A stretch of DNA of 64,000 nt from an uncultured Helicobacter sp. (GTDB lineage Bacteria; Campylobacterota; Campylobacteria; Campylobacterales; Helicobacteraceae): the NCBI GenBank assembly GCA_949298825.1, contig CASFYB010000008.1, positions 1 to 64,000 on the forward strand. The letters run 5' to 3'. The notes under the pieces are model-generated. The model was not told the DNA's origin. It did not search any database and saw only the letters and a list, made by a program, of their open reading frames with translations. Positions 16,484-25,856 of the stretch are shown here, in pieces. The position numbers and the translations under genes are program-made. The stretch's first letter is position 1. Every line of letters starts with the position of its first letter.

Positions 16484-17175
16484 TGGCCACTAGTCAAAAA
16501 AATAATTTGGCAAAAGATTCCAATCCATCAAAAAAACTATCTAAAAAAGAACGTGCTCAAATCATCAAATCCCTCATGCTAGAGCACTTCCCAGCGCCAA
16601 AAACAGAGTTAAAATACAATAATCTATATGAGCTTTTAGTCTGTGTCATGCTATCTGCACAATGCACAGATAAGCGTGTTAATATCGTCACTCCAGCGCT
16701 ATTTGCCAAATACCCCACTGTAAGCCTACTAGCAAAAGCTGATATTAATGAGCTAAAGTCTCTTATCTCATCTGTTTCATTCTTTAATAACAAGGCAAAA
16801 AATCTCATCACCATGGCCAACCAAGTTATGGATGATTTTAATGGAGAAATACCTAAAGATCAAGATTCTCTAAAAAGTCTTGCTGGCGTAGGACAAAAGA
16901 CGGCTAATGTCGTACTAATAGAATATTTTGAGGCCAATCTCATGGCTGTAGATACTCATGTATTTCGCACTTCTCACCGTCTAAATCTAAGCAATGCAAG
17001 CACTGCCATCCAGACAGAATCTGACCTATCCAAACTATTTAAAACAGACCTGGATAAACTTCATCAGGCTTTTGTGCTTTTTGGACGATATACTTGCAAG
17101 GCGCTAAAACCAGAATGCCAGAAATGCTTTGTCAGCACTTTTTGCAAAACAACAAAAAATTTCAAACCACTCTAA
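16483..17175 (+). CDS. nth: endonuclease III
   Basis: This is a DNA glycosylase/AP lyase of base excision repair that removes oxidised pyrimidines. The helix-hairpin-helix LAGVGQKTANVVL contains catalytic Lys139, and AVDTHVFR contains catalytic Asp157. The C-terminal iron-sulfur loop C-x6-C-x2-C-x5-C (CKALKPECQKCFVSTFC) is intact. At 230 aa it has a short Lys/Ser-rich N-terminal extension of about 20 residues compared with E. coli. It lies upstream of the flagellar genes, as in H. pylori (from memory). Confidence 0.95.
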   Translation: MATSQKNNLAKDSNPSKKLSKKERAQIIKSLMLEHFPAPKTELKYNNLYELLVCVMLSAQCTDKRVNIVTPALFAKYPTVSLLAKADINELKSLISSVSFFNNKAKNLITMANQVMDDFNGEIPKDQDSLKSLAGVGQKTANVVLIEYFEANLMAVDTHVFRTSHRLNLSNASTAIQTESDLSKLFKTDLDKLHQAFVLFGRYTCKALKPECQKCFVSTFCKTTKNFKPL

Positions 17176-17245
17176 ACGCCTAGACTTAGTAAAACTTGAA
17201 ATAAAAAGGTATAATAGAAGGGATTAATTGATTTTAGGAGTTTTT

Positions 17246-17659
17246 GTGGATTTTTCTATACTTAAATCTGCGTTTATTGATATTTTAGAAAATACCATCC
17301 AAATCACACCAGAAGAGATACCTGCAACAAGCCATTCAGGCTATCTTTCCAGCATAGAGCTTATTGGGATGGGCATCATTTCTTATGCTAACTACAGTCA
17401 AGAGTTCTTAAAGATTTTTTCTAAAATTATGTTAGGAGATGAAAATCCAAGCCAAGATATGATGCAAGATATTGCCAATGAATGCTGCAATCTTATTACC
17501 GGTAGGGCTAAAATGCTAATGGAGAGCAGTGCTACACTCTCCATCCCTAAGCATTATGGTTATATAGATACTCCACAAACATATGATCACTCTTTTTCTT
17601 TTCTTATCAAGCCAAATGCACTAGTTAGTCTCTATATTGAAATAAAGGAAGATAAATGA
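17246..17659 (+). CDS. CheX/CheC-like domain protein
   Basis: The 137-aa protein resembles the CheX/CheC/FliY phosphatase fold. DIANECCNLITGRAKMLM carries the E-x2-N pair that in CheX removes phosphate from CheY-P. It is followed by the typical short LSIPKHYG segment. The start is GTG 17246 with AGGAG 5 bp upstream, rather than the longer TTG-started frame at 17228. It overlaps fliN by four bases (ATGA), so the two are co-translated. Context suggests a role in chemotaxis signalling at the flagellar switch; phosphatase activity is inference. It could also be a degenerate FliY-type N-domain split from FliN. Confidence 0.65.
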   Translation: MDFSILKSAFIDILENTIQITPEEIPATSHSGYLSSIELIGMGIISYANYSQEFLKIFSKIMLGDENPSQDMMQDIANECCNLITGRAKMLMESSATLSIPKHYGYIDTPQTYDHSFSFLIKPNALVSLYIEIKEDK

Positions 17660-17997
17660 AAAAAAAATCCGCCTTTGATCAAGACAATCAAAAAGAACAA
17701 GAGCTTACTACCTATTTAGAAGAAATGATCCAAAGCTATGAAGGCCTACTTGATATTGAAGCCGTCTTTACAGCTGAGCTAGGCAGTACAAAACTCACAC
17801 TAAAAGAGATTCTAAACTTTGAGCGTGGCAGTGTGATAGATCTAGGCAAGCCAGCTGGTGAAAGCGTAGATGTTTTTATCAACAAGCGTATCGTTGGCAA
17901 GGGGGAAGTCATGGTTTATGAGAAAAATCTCGCTATCCGCCTTAATGAAATTCTTGATTCTAATGCCATTGTTTATTGTCTTACTAGAGAATCATAA
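17656..17997 (+). CDS. fliN: flagellar motor switch protein FliN
   Basis: The 113-aa protein has the C-terminal SpoA (surface presentation of antigens) domain of FliN. Landmarks are LLDIEAVFTAELGSTKLTLK then EILNFERGSVIDLGKPAGES, VDVFINKRIVGKGEVMVYEK and LAIRLNEIL. FliN forms the C-ring base with FliM and binds CheY-P-responsive and export components. A good ribosome-binding site (AAAGGAAG) precedes ATG 17656. The gene is sandwiched between a CheX-like protein and fliO. Confidence 0.93.
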   Translation: MKKKSAFDQDNQKEQELTTYLEEMIQSYEGLLDIEAVFTAELGSTKLTLKEILNFERGSVIDLGKPAGESVDVFINKRIVGKGEVMVYEKNLAIRLNEILDSNAIVYCLTRES

Positions 17998-18006
17998 GGA
18001 AGTTCG

Positions 18007-19392
18007 ATGAGATTTATTATTTTATTTTTCAGTTTAATAGCTCTATCTTTAGGCACACAAAGCCCTAATCCCCATAATCAAGATAAAATAAAAGCAAACA
18101 AAGTCGATGAAGCCAGTCTAGCTCATCTTGATTCTATACGCTATATTTCTAAAAAAGATTTACTAACCATACATTTTAACTTCAACACCCCACTAAAAGA
18201 ATCACAAATCTCTAAAACATCAAAAAAATATTTTAGCATCGCTGATATTGCCCCAATCAAACCCACTAAAAAAACTCCCCCTATCCTGCTTAAAAATCTC
18301 TATGTATTTTCAAATAAAAATACTCTTTTTATCGCGCCAGATGCGACCACTCCATTAGATATTAGCTTTAAACTAAGTCAGGATCAAAAAACAGTTATTT
18401 TTCAGCTATCACCCATGCTCAAAACCCAAAGTCCTATTAGCAATACACAATATATCGCTGCTATTCTTATCCTCATTCTTGCATTCTTGGTATTATTTTT
18501 TATCAAGCGCAAGCTTAAATCTTCTTTCACATCACCACTAACTTTTCATAAATATTTCATCGATTCTAAAAGCTTTGTTTTAGAGCTTAATATGAAGGGT
18601 GTGCGTTACTTCATCCTCTCTACTCCACGTGGACAGATCCTACTTGATTCTGAACCAAAGGCAGCCTTTAATGACCTATTAAACTCCATGGACAAAAAAC
18701 AGAATAAAGATCATGCTGACTTCCCCAAGAAAACAGATATTGCCAAAAATGATGAGGCCAATCTTTTAGAAAAACTCAACCTAAAACTGCATAAAGATTT
18801 CTATACTTCTCCAAATATCTCAAAGGAACTAGACAAAAACACATCACAAGAGATTAAGCAAGAAGTATCAAAAACACAAGATGCTATCAATGAGCTCTCA
18901 ATACAAGCTATCATCTCTCAAGCAAAGCCAATCCATACTTACACAAAAGCACTTCAAAAACAAGAGGCCTCTTCCACAAATACCACTCCTTTAACAAAAA
19001 ACGATGACTTAGAAAGCGTCTTTCCATCTAAGCAGGATCAAAACAAGCAAGAGGAGCCAGAGTATATCTACCTATCTCCTACCCAAACTCCATCAAAAAC
19101 TACCCAATCACCATCAACACCAAACCCCCAAGTCAAAAAACCTGCACAAATACAAAAAGTAAAACCTTCGCAGTCTCTCAAAGAAACTAATAAAATCCAA
19201 ACAACTCCTCCTAATGTCACATTCCTTAAAGATGAGGACTATGAACATGATGATGAAGAGTTTGAATATGAGGATAATGATGCCCTGCTCAATGACTTCT
19301 TCTCTCAAGTACATGAGCCTACCATCAAAGATAAGTTATCATCTCGATTAAAAGGAATCTTGAAGTCTTTTAAGAAAAATGAAAAAGAATAA
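18007..19392 (+). CDS. fliO: FliO-like flagellar export component
   Basis: The 461-aa protein has a signal peptide (MRFIILFFSLIALSLG). A periplasmic segment of about 130 residues follows, then a single membrane helix (YIAAILILILAFLVLFF, about residues 149-167). After it comes a short conserved cytoplasmic region (SFVLELNMKGVRYFILSTPR), the FliO-type core. The remaining about 230 residues are low-complexity Lys/Gln/Pro/Ser and end in an acidic and a basic patch. H. pylori has a comparably long FliO between fliN and tonB, as I recall. FliO assists assembly of the FliPQR export gate. It overlaps the tonB-like gene by 14 bp. Confidence 0.75.
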   Translation: MRFIILFFSLIALSLGTQSPNPHNQDKIKANKVDEASLAHLDSIRYISKKDLLTIHFNFNTPLKESQISKTSKKYFSIADIAPIKPTKKTPPILLKNLYVFSNKNTLFIAPDATTPLDISFKLSQDQKTVIFQLSPMLKTQSPISNTQYIAAILILILAFLVLFFIKRKLKSSFTSPLTFHKYFIDSKSFVLELNMKGVRYFILSTPRGQILLDSEPKAAFNDLLNSMDKKQNKDHADFPKKTDIAKNDEANLLEKLNLKLHKDFYTSPNISKELDKNTSQEIKQEVSKTQDAINELSIQAIISQAKPIHTYTKALQKQEASSTNTTPLTKNDDLESVFPSKQDQNKQEEPEYIYLSPTQTPSKTTQSPSTPNPQVKKPAQIQKVKPSQSLKETNKIQTTPPNVTFLKDEDYEHDDEEFEYEDNDALLNDFFSQVHEPTIKDKLSSRLKGILKSFKKNEKE

Positions 19393-20170
19393 TCGCTTTT
19401 TTATCTCATTTCTTATCTCTCTGCTGCTCCATGGTTTGATATTTGGTCTGCTCGTGTTTTTAAAACCACAGCAGCCCCAAAAACAAACTCAAGTAAAACT
19501 AGACAATCTTCTTGTACTAAAACGTGGCTACAGTCAAGATAAAAGCAAAAATACACCAGGTGCCAGAAAACCATCCATCGCTGCTAAAAGTATCCAGCCA
19601 AGTCCACTCATCACGCCAAATCAAAATCCACTAGCCAAAGCATCAACCCCGCCAAAAGCTCAACAAAAAAAGCAAAAAGATACTGATAAAAAAGCTCTTG
19701 ATTCTTACAATCCTTCTTCATTTGATGCTAGAAACCTCTCTTTACTTGACCCATCCCCATCCTATATGCAAAATAGCACTCCACAAAGTGCTACTCAAAT
19801 AGATAAAGGCACTGACCCCCAAACCATCCAAGAGATTGATAAGCTATATGGAGAAGAATTTGGTGATCTAGGAAGCGCAGAAAAAGACTTTATTAGAAAT
19901 AATTTAAGAAATATCGGGCGCATCACACAACGCTATCTATCCTATCCACGCCTTGCTGCTTATTTTGAGCAAAGTGGTGTCAATGCCGTAGAATTCACCC
20001 TTCATCCTAATGGTGATATTTCAGGCCTTAAAATCATCAAAAGCTCTGGTCTTAGCTCATTCGATTCTCAAACACTTCATACTATTCGCATCGCCTATAA
20101 AGACTACCCAAGGCCTAGCACCCCTACACTTATCCGCATCCATGTAACCTACTCTTATTTTGGTAGATAG
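19379..20170 (+). CDS. TonB-family energy transducer
   Basis: The 263-aa protein has one N-terminal membrane helix (FFISFLISLLLHGLIFGLLV) containing the His found in TonB anchors. A Pro/Lys/Gln-rich periplasmic spacer follows. The C-terminal TonB domain (YPRLAAYFEQSGVNAVEFTL then HPNGDISGLKIIKSSGLSSF then DSQTLHTIR) is clear. It transmits ExbBD-derived proton-motive energy to outer-membrane receptors. exbB and exbD are not in the window. Its 5' end overlaps fliO, so expression is tied to the flagellar genes. Which receptor it serves is unknown. Confidence 0.85.
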   Translation: MKKNNRFFISFLISLLLHGLIFGLLVFLKPQQPQKQTQVKLDNLLVLKRGYSQDKSKNTPGARKPSIAAKSIQPSPLITPNQNPLAKASTPPKAQQKKQKDTDKKALDSYNPSSFDARNLSLLDPSPSYMQNSTPQSATQIDKGTDPQTIQEIDKLYGEEFGDLGSAEKDFIRNNLRNIGRITQRYLSYPRLAAYFEQSGVNAVEFTLHPNGDISGLKIIKSSGLSSFDSQTLHTIRIAYKDYPRPSTPTLIRIHVTYSYFGR

Positions 20171-20235
20171 AGCCAAATAATATGCCCAAATAGCGCAATT
20201 CTAGTGTATCATTCAAAAAAACAATAAGGAATATT

Positions 20236-23200
20236 ATGAGAAAAGTCATATCACTTAGTTTTGTCCTATCTGGCATCATCTTGGGCAATATTACTGAAGA
20301 GCAATTCTTCTATCAAGATTATATGGATTTTGGACAAAATAGGGGTAGATATACAGCCGGTACACAAGGTGTGACCATCACGCAAAGAAAATATGATCCA
20401 ACCACCAAAAAGTATGCTACAGTATATGGAGACTACTCTACCAACCCAGAGCAAAGCAAATTTTTTGATGTCAAAATGCCTGATTTTAGCGGTCCTGTTG
20501 ATAGGACTTTTTCTAATCTAACAGCCATTGGCGGATCTTATATAGCATCAGTATGGCATGTGACCGAATTACCGGGAGTGACTTATTTCTCAGGTCCTGA
20601 TTTTCGCTATGACTTTGTTGAAAAGCAAACAACTGGTAATCAAACAACCGATCGCTCTCTTGTAAGATTGAATAAATTTTATACCGGTGCTACTGCAGAA
20701 GTGATAGAAGTAAGCAAGGACAAGCCTCTAGATGCCAAACGCTATACCCACTTTTGGCGTGCAGGTCAAGGAGATATGTACTATACCAATAATAAAACCA
20801 TAAAAAATGGTATACATCAAATCGGGTATGGCTTCCCGGGCAATTATAAAACCGGTGGGATCATAGAATACATAAACACTGGTGCTAATAAAATCAATTT
20901 TCATGTTAAAGCCAGTACTTTTTTCTCTAATTTTATTACCAAGGGTGATAGCGGATCTCCACTATTTGCATGGGATAGTTATGAGAAAAAATGGGTGGTC
21001 ATAGGATTTGCCAGCTCTAGTACAATCTATACAAATGGCAATCCTGTAACTAGCCATAACACTCAGTTTACATTTTTCTATCAATCAGAGCTTCAAACAC
21101 TTAAAGATAAATACACCAATGGCACTCTAGCACTTGATGGAAAAACACTAGAATGGAATGACTTACAACTAGGCACACTCACTACTGCTAAGGAAAAAGA
21201 TACCTATCTTACTGGTGGGGGTACTATCAATCTAACAACAGCGGTAGATTCTGGAAGTGGGGGCTTTTATTTCCAAGGTAGTAAAGGTACTACATATACA
21301 GTTACTGGGACTTACACAAACTCTAAAAACCAACATGTCGCTTCCCAATGGAAGGGTGGTGGTATCAGCATTGATGAAGGAGTGGTAGTCAATTGGGATA
21401 TCAATGGCTATAGTGCCAGTGATGGCCTTTTTAAGATTGGCAAAGGGACATTGCGAGTTACTCAAGAAAATATTAGCTGGCTAGATCTTGGGGATGGTAC
21501 AGTCATCTTAGATACAGATAATAAAACCTTTAGCCGTATAGTCATGGTTAGTGGACGTGCCACACTAAAGCTAGGTACTGGGAAATCCAAAGCCCTAGAT
21601 ACTTCTAAGCTAAACTTTTCTAAAGATGGTGGCAGACTAGATATCAATGGCAATAACCTCACATTTGATAGAATCCATGCTTCTGATATTGGTGCTAGGA
21701 TCATTAATACTGGAGATAATGCGACTATTACCATCACAAATACAAGTAGTGGAGATTATGCCTATCATGGTCAGATAGCCAGTGGTATCAATCTAGTCAC
21801 AACGCAAGCTAAAAATACACAAAGCATCATCTTTGATGGCAGCATCAATGCACCATCAAATACACTGGAAAACAAAAAAGGCATCACCGCCTTTCAAGGG
21901 CATCCCATCATTCATGCTTACTTCTCAGTCCGTCCAGGCTCACCATACTATCTAGTGCAACAAAGTCTCCCTCAAGAAGTCTTTACCACACCAACTAAAG
22001 TGGATCAAAAAGATTGGGAACATCGTGTTTTTGTACTAGATTCTATTAAGATTGATGGAAATAATACAGACCACCCTACGCTCACTCTTGCACAGCATGC
22101 TACCCTGCTATCAGATATCTATGCCATACAGGGAAATATCAAATTTGGCGATGTAAAAGTTTATGCAGATGCCAAAGATGGAGAAAATGCCCTTGGGAAT
22201 AATGGCAACTTCAATCAAAACCTGACAAACAGAACCAGTGATAAAGATAATTACTTTTTTGAAGGCAATATCACTTTAAAATCCAACTCTAGCCTTAGCG
22301 TAGATAACACAGAGAAAAATCCTATCAAATTTGGTAGTTTTTTAGGAACTGATAAGGGGAATGGCACAAGCAATGAGCTAAAAGAAAAAATGCTAAACTA
22401 TAACCTTGCTCTAGATGATACCTCAAGTGCTTCTATCAAGTACCTAGATCTATATGCTGCAAATATCTCTACCCTATCTAGCACAAAAGATGCCAGCACA
22501 CTCTCTATGTCTCCATCAAACCCATCCAAAGGTACAATCACAGTAGAGAATCTAAATATCCATACAGGCATCTCTAGGATTAATGGTAGTGGCAAGCTAG
22601 AGCTAAAAACTACCTCAACCAACTCAAAGATTATATTTGACAATCTAGATTCTATATTGGTTTTAAACAATCAAAATACTTTGATGCTAGATAGCACGAC
22701 AAAAATCACTCTAAATAAAATATCAAATGTAGATAACTATAAAGCGCTTAAATACAATGCAGATTATATCCTCATAAAAAGTGATGAGAAAATAAGCGAT
22801 AATCGTAGTGATAAAAATATCAATGTCATCTCTCATAATCTAGCTGACTTTATTAAAATAGATTCCATACATAAAGATCATGAGATTGGCATCAAGCTTG
22901 TGCGCACCACTCCTATTGATTTAAATGAAGCTTCTTGGATGGATAAATGGCTAGATAAAACAATCACACCTAGCACAAGCTCTTCATCAACATCCACTCA
23001 ACTAAATAACATCAAAGAGGCAGTGGGCAAATATGAAGATATTTTTAGAGCACTAGCACAGACTAATATTAATGGCAAAAAAGTCTATGAGGATGTGTAT
23101 CTGGATAAGATCGTAGATGATGCTGCCAATGGCAATAAAGCTGCTCTGAGCAAACATCTTGAAGATATCAATAATGCCATCAAATCAATGGATGAATATA

Positions 23201-24210
23201 GATCAAGCACCGTAGAATCTATGCTAAATAGTTTTAGTGCCTATACTTATCAAAAAGATGCTAGAGAAAATATTTTAAGACAGTCTGGCTTTAATATGCG
23301 CACATCATCTTTATTAAAACAGATCCTAAACACCCATCTAGCCCAAAATGAGCAAGATAAAACCTCTGATATCAAGAGTGATGCTAGACCCATGGATATG
23401 ATAGCAAGTCTTATCTCCAGCAATAAGCACCATGCATGGGCTGATGCTCAAGGATTATTTTTTGGCGGAGAGGGTAAAATGGCCTATGCTGCTGGTCTAA
23501 GCGCTGGCTATGACTATTATATACTCAATCAAAAAGATAAATTCCTAAGCCTAGGGCTTTCTTTAAGGTATAACTTTGCTAGTGCTAGGGCCTATGATGT
23601 GCAATCACAGCTGCAAAACCTAATTGGTGCTCTGCACTCACAATATATCACAGGACATAATGAAATGCTATTCAACCTTTATCTTGGTGGAAGTATCGCT
23701 AGACTAACTAGCTCATCTAGGACTAGCAATGATATGTCTATACGCATAGATGGATATTATAAATACCGTTTTGATCTCACCAAAGGTAATAATTATTATC
23801 AAGCTATTAAGCCGGTAGTGGGTATTGGCTATTCTTATGTGTACTTGCCTCAAGAGATTTTCAATGCATTTGATAATGATGATTTTATAAAGATTGCAAG
23901 CATAAATCAAAATATCCCCTTCATAAGAGCTGGCGCAGAATACAACCTAGCCACACAACATAGCATCAATGCCATCTCACTACTTGCAACCTATAATGCT
24001 ATTTCTCATTTCTCAAGACAAGTTTATATCGGTACAGCCAATCCTATAGGCTATGATACTACCATCTCTCCTATATGGCTAGAGCTAGCCTTTAGTGGGA
24101 ATTATGATCTTACAGATAGCTTTTCTCTTAAATATATGATAGCAACCCAGTATATCCCCACAGCTAGCTTTGGGGTATCTGGCAGTATTGGTGGCAGCTG
24201 GCACTTTTAA
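20236..24210 (+). CDS. S6-type serine protease autotransporter
   Basis: The 1324-aa protein has a signal peptide (MRKVISLSFVLSGIILG). The passenger starts with FFYQDYMDFGQNRGRYTAG, the typical opening of IgA-protease/SPATE passengers. The S6 triad is visible: His108 (ASVWHVTEL), Asp139 (TDRSLVRLNKF) and Ser239 in GDSGSP. The passenger continues as beta-helix-like sequence to about residue 950. Residues about 1060-1324 are the outer-membrane barrel, ending in Trp-His-Phe. A linker helix precedes the barrel (IKEAVGKYEDIFRALAQ). AAGGAA precedes the ATG. The protease target is unknown. A weak hairpin follows. The alternative of a non-proteolytic adhesin is less likely because the triad is complete. 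Confidence 0.85.
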   Translation: MRKVISLSFVLSGIILGNITEEQFFYQDYMDFGQNRGRYTAGTQGVTITQRKYDPTTKKYATVYGDYSTNPEQSKFFDVKMPDFSGPVDRTFSNLTAIGGSYIASVWHVTELPGVTYFSGPDFRYDFVEKQTTGNQTTDRSLVRLNKFYTGATAEVIEVSKDKPLDAKRYTHFWRAGQGDMYYTNNKTIKNGIHQIGYGFPGNYKTGGIIEYINTGANKINFHVKASTFFSNFITKGDSGSPLFAWDSYEKKWVVIGFASSSTIYTNGNPVTSHNTQFTFFYQSELQTLKDKYTNGTLALDGKTLEWNDLQLGTLTTAKEKDTYLTGGGTINLTTAVDSGSGGFYFQGSKGTTYTVTGTYTNSKNQHVASQWKGGGISIDEGVVVNWDINGYSASDGLFKIGKGTLRVTQENISWLDLGDGTVILDTDNKTFSRIVMVSGRATLKLGTGKSKALDTSKLNFSKDGGRLDINGNNLTFDRIHASDIGARIINTGDNATITITNTSSGDYAYHGQIASGINLVTTQAKNTQSIIFDGSINAPSNTLENKKGITAFQGHPIIHAYFSVRPGSPYYLVQQSLPQEVFTTPTKVDQKDWEHRVFVLDSIKIDGNNTDHPTLTLAQHATLLSDIYAIQGNIKFGDVKVYADAKDGENALGNNGNFNQNLTNRTSDKDNYFFEGNITLKSNSSLSVDNTEKNPIKFGSFLGTDKGNGTSNELKEKMLNYNLALDDTSSASIKYLDLYAANISTLSSTKDASTLSMSPSNPSKGTITVENLNIHTGISRINGSGKLELKTTSTNSKIIFDNLDSILVLNNQNTLMLDSTTKITLNKISNVDNYKALKYNADYILIKSDEKISDNRSDKNINVISHNLADFIKIDSIHKDHEIGIKLVRTTPIDLNEASWMDKWLDKTITPSTSSSSTSTQLNNIKEAVGKYEDIFRALAQTNINGKKVYEDVYLDKIVDDAANGNKAALSKHLEDINNAIKSMDEYRSSTVESMLNSFSAYTYQKDARENILRQSGFNMRTSSLLKQILNTHLAQNEQDKTSDIKSDARPMDMIASLISSNKHHAWADAQGLFFGGEGKMAYAAGLSAGYDYYILNQKDKFLSLGLSLRYNFASARAYDVQSQLQNLIGALHSQYITGHNEMLFNLYLGGSIARLTSSSRTSNDMSIRIDGYYKYRFDLTKGNNYYQAIKPVVGIGYSYVYLPQEIFNAFDNDDFIKIASINQNIPFIRAGAEYNLATQHSINAISLLATYNAISHFSRQVYIGTANPIGYDTTISPIWLELAFSGNYDLTDSFSLKYMIATQYIPTASFGVSGSIGGSWHF

Positions 24211-24224
24211 GCCAAATAGGGCTT
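24209..24224 (+). terminator. weak hairpin after the autotransporter
   Basis: AAGCC (24209-24213) pairs with GGCTT (24220-24224) and is followed by TTATAAAAAA. It lies between the convergent autotransporter and yraN ends. The stem is short. Confidence 0.35.
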
Positions 24225-24578
24225 TTATAAAAAACCTATATTTTCAAAAAGCTCTATCTCCTCTTGGCGTATGATCACTGCGCTAATACAGTATTCATAG
24301 TCTAACTGATGTTTAAAAATATAAAATTGTAAGGTTTTTAAGATTCTATCCATCTTTTTAGGGGTGATCGCATAAAGAGGTTCAAAGCTCGCCCCACTCT
24401 TTACCTCTACAAAATGTAGCACCTGATCTTTTATAGCAATAATATCAATCTCGCCAAAACGAGAATGAAAATTTCGCTCTATAATCTCAAACCCAAGCTC
24501 TAATAAGAATCTACATGCCCTATCCTCAGCATCCATCCCCCTAGCTCTTGCAAAATGATTTTTTAAATTTTTTAGCAC
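24225..24578 (-). CDS. YraN/UPF0102 family nuclease-fold protein
   Basis: This 117-aa protein shows the endonuclease-like motif of the YraN family: RFGEIDIIAIKDQVLHFVEVKS holds the Glu-Ile-Asp and Glu-Val-Lys catalytic-type residues. The upstream GMDAEDRACRFLLELGFEII is the typical helix. Members are predicted Holliday-junction-resolvase-like nucleases, but their substrate is not established. The gene follows hom by 6 bp on the same strand. Confidence 0.85.
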   Translation of the reverse strand: MLKNLKNHFARARGMDAEDRACRFLLELGFEIIERNFHSRFGEIDIIAIKDQVLHFVEVKSGASFEPLYAITPKKMDRILKTLQFYIFKHQLDYEYCISAVIIRQEEIELFENIGFL

Positions 24579-24584
24579 CCTAAA

Positions 24585-25850
24585 TTAATCCTGAATACGG
24601 ATAAAAAAAGTCTTTTTAGCTATGAAATCCTGCTTATCAATCTCTTTTAAGGCATTAATGATTTTTGATTCCATACTTAAATGAGTGATGAGCAAAAGCT
24701 CAGCTATCCCATCTTTAGTCTCAGGCTGCAATAATACCTGTATGGATATATCATGACTGCTAAAAATGCTAGATACTCTAGCTAATACCCCTGCTCTATC
24801 ATGAGTTCTTAGGCGGATATAGTAGCGAGATGAGATCTTATCTCTTGGCATTAGCTTATGGGTTATATTTTTACCATCAAAGCCAAGCATACTAGAAGAC
24901 TTCTCTCTGGCAATCTCAATCAAATCGCTAATAACAGCACTAGCTGTGGCATCACCTCCAGCACCAGCACCATAATATAGCATCTCCCCTACGCAATCAC
25001 CCACCACGCTAACTGCATTCATCACTCCATCTACTTTAGCTATCATCTCTTCACTTTTTACCAATGCTGGATGTGCGCGAAGCTCTATTTCTTCTCCACG
25101 TTTATTAGCAATACCCAAAAGCTTAACAACATAGCCAAACTCCTTAGCAAAAACAATATCACTAAGCTCTATCCCATCTATCCCTTCGATAATAATATCT
25201 TCAGGATGTGCATCAATCCCATAAGCAAGCGATGCTAGAATCAAAAGCTTATGACCTGCATCCATACCATTAATATCAAGCGTAGGATCCTTTTCAGCAT
25301 AGCCCTTATGCTGCGCATCCTTAAGTGCTGAGGCAAAGTCTGCATTTTCTTTTATCATCTTGCTTAAAATATAATTGCTTGTGCCATTTAAAATCCCACT
25401 AATAGATAAAATATGATTAGCTCCAAGCCCATCTTTTAAAGCCTTGATAACCGGTATCCCTCCACACACACTAGCCTCAAATCCAATCGCACTTCCCTTT
25501 GCCCTAGCCTCTAAATCATAACGATGATAGGCTAGCATCGCCTTATTAGCTGTGACCAAACTCTTGCCAGATTCAAGTACTCTGCAAGCTATATCATAGG
25601 CCTTATCTACTCCCCCCATCAGCTCTATGACTATCTGGATACTAGGATCATTAATCACATCCTCTATTCTATCACTAAGCTCAATATCTACATCCCTTAT
25701 CTTGCTAAGATTACTAACCACACCCCTCCTAACGACAAATCTAGCACCGGTGCGAGCAGAAATAATATCTTGGTTTTTTTGCAAGATCTTTACCACACTG
25801 CTACCTACAACACCAACACCAATAATCCCAACACCAATCTCTTTCATCAA
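24585..25850 (-). CDS. hom: homoserine dehydrogenase
   Basis: The enzyme reduces aspartate semialdehyde to homoserine for threonine and methionine synthesis. The 421-aa protein has an N-terminal Rossmann motif (GVGIIGVGVVGSSVVKIL), the central catalytic region (GILNGTSNYILSKM; KGYAEKDPTLDINGMDAGHK) and a C-terminal ACT domain (YIRLRTHDRAGVLARVSSIF). The ACT domain suggests feedback by threonine, as known for this family. It sits between yraN and the yejB-like gene with gaps of 6 bp each side. Confidence 0.95.
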   Translation of the reverse strand: MMKEIGVGIIGVGVVGSSVVKILQKNQDIISARTGARFVVRRGVVSNLSKIRDVDIELSDRIEDVINDPSIQIVIELMGGVDKAYDIACRVLESGKSLVTANKAMLAYHRYDLEARAKGSAIGFEASVCGGIPVIKALKDGLGANHILSISGILNGTSNYILSKMIKENADFASALKDAQHKGYAEKDPTLDINGMDAGHKLLILASLAYGIDAHPEDIIIEGIDGIELSDIVFAKEFGYVVKLLGIANKRGEEIELRAHPALVKSEEMIAKVDGVMNAVSVVGDCVGEMLYYGAGAGGDATASAVISDLIEIAREKSSSMLGFDGKNITHKLMPRDKISSRYYIRLRTHDRAGVLARVSSIFSSHDISIQVLLQPETKDGIAELLLITHLSMESKIINALKEIDKQDFIAKKTFFIRIQD

Positions 25851-25856
25851 AACCCT

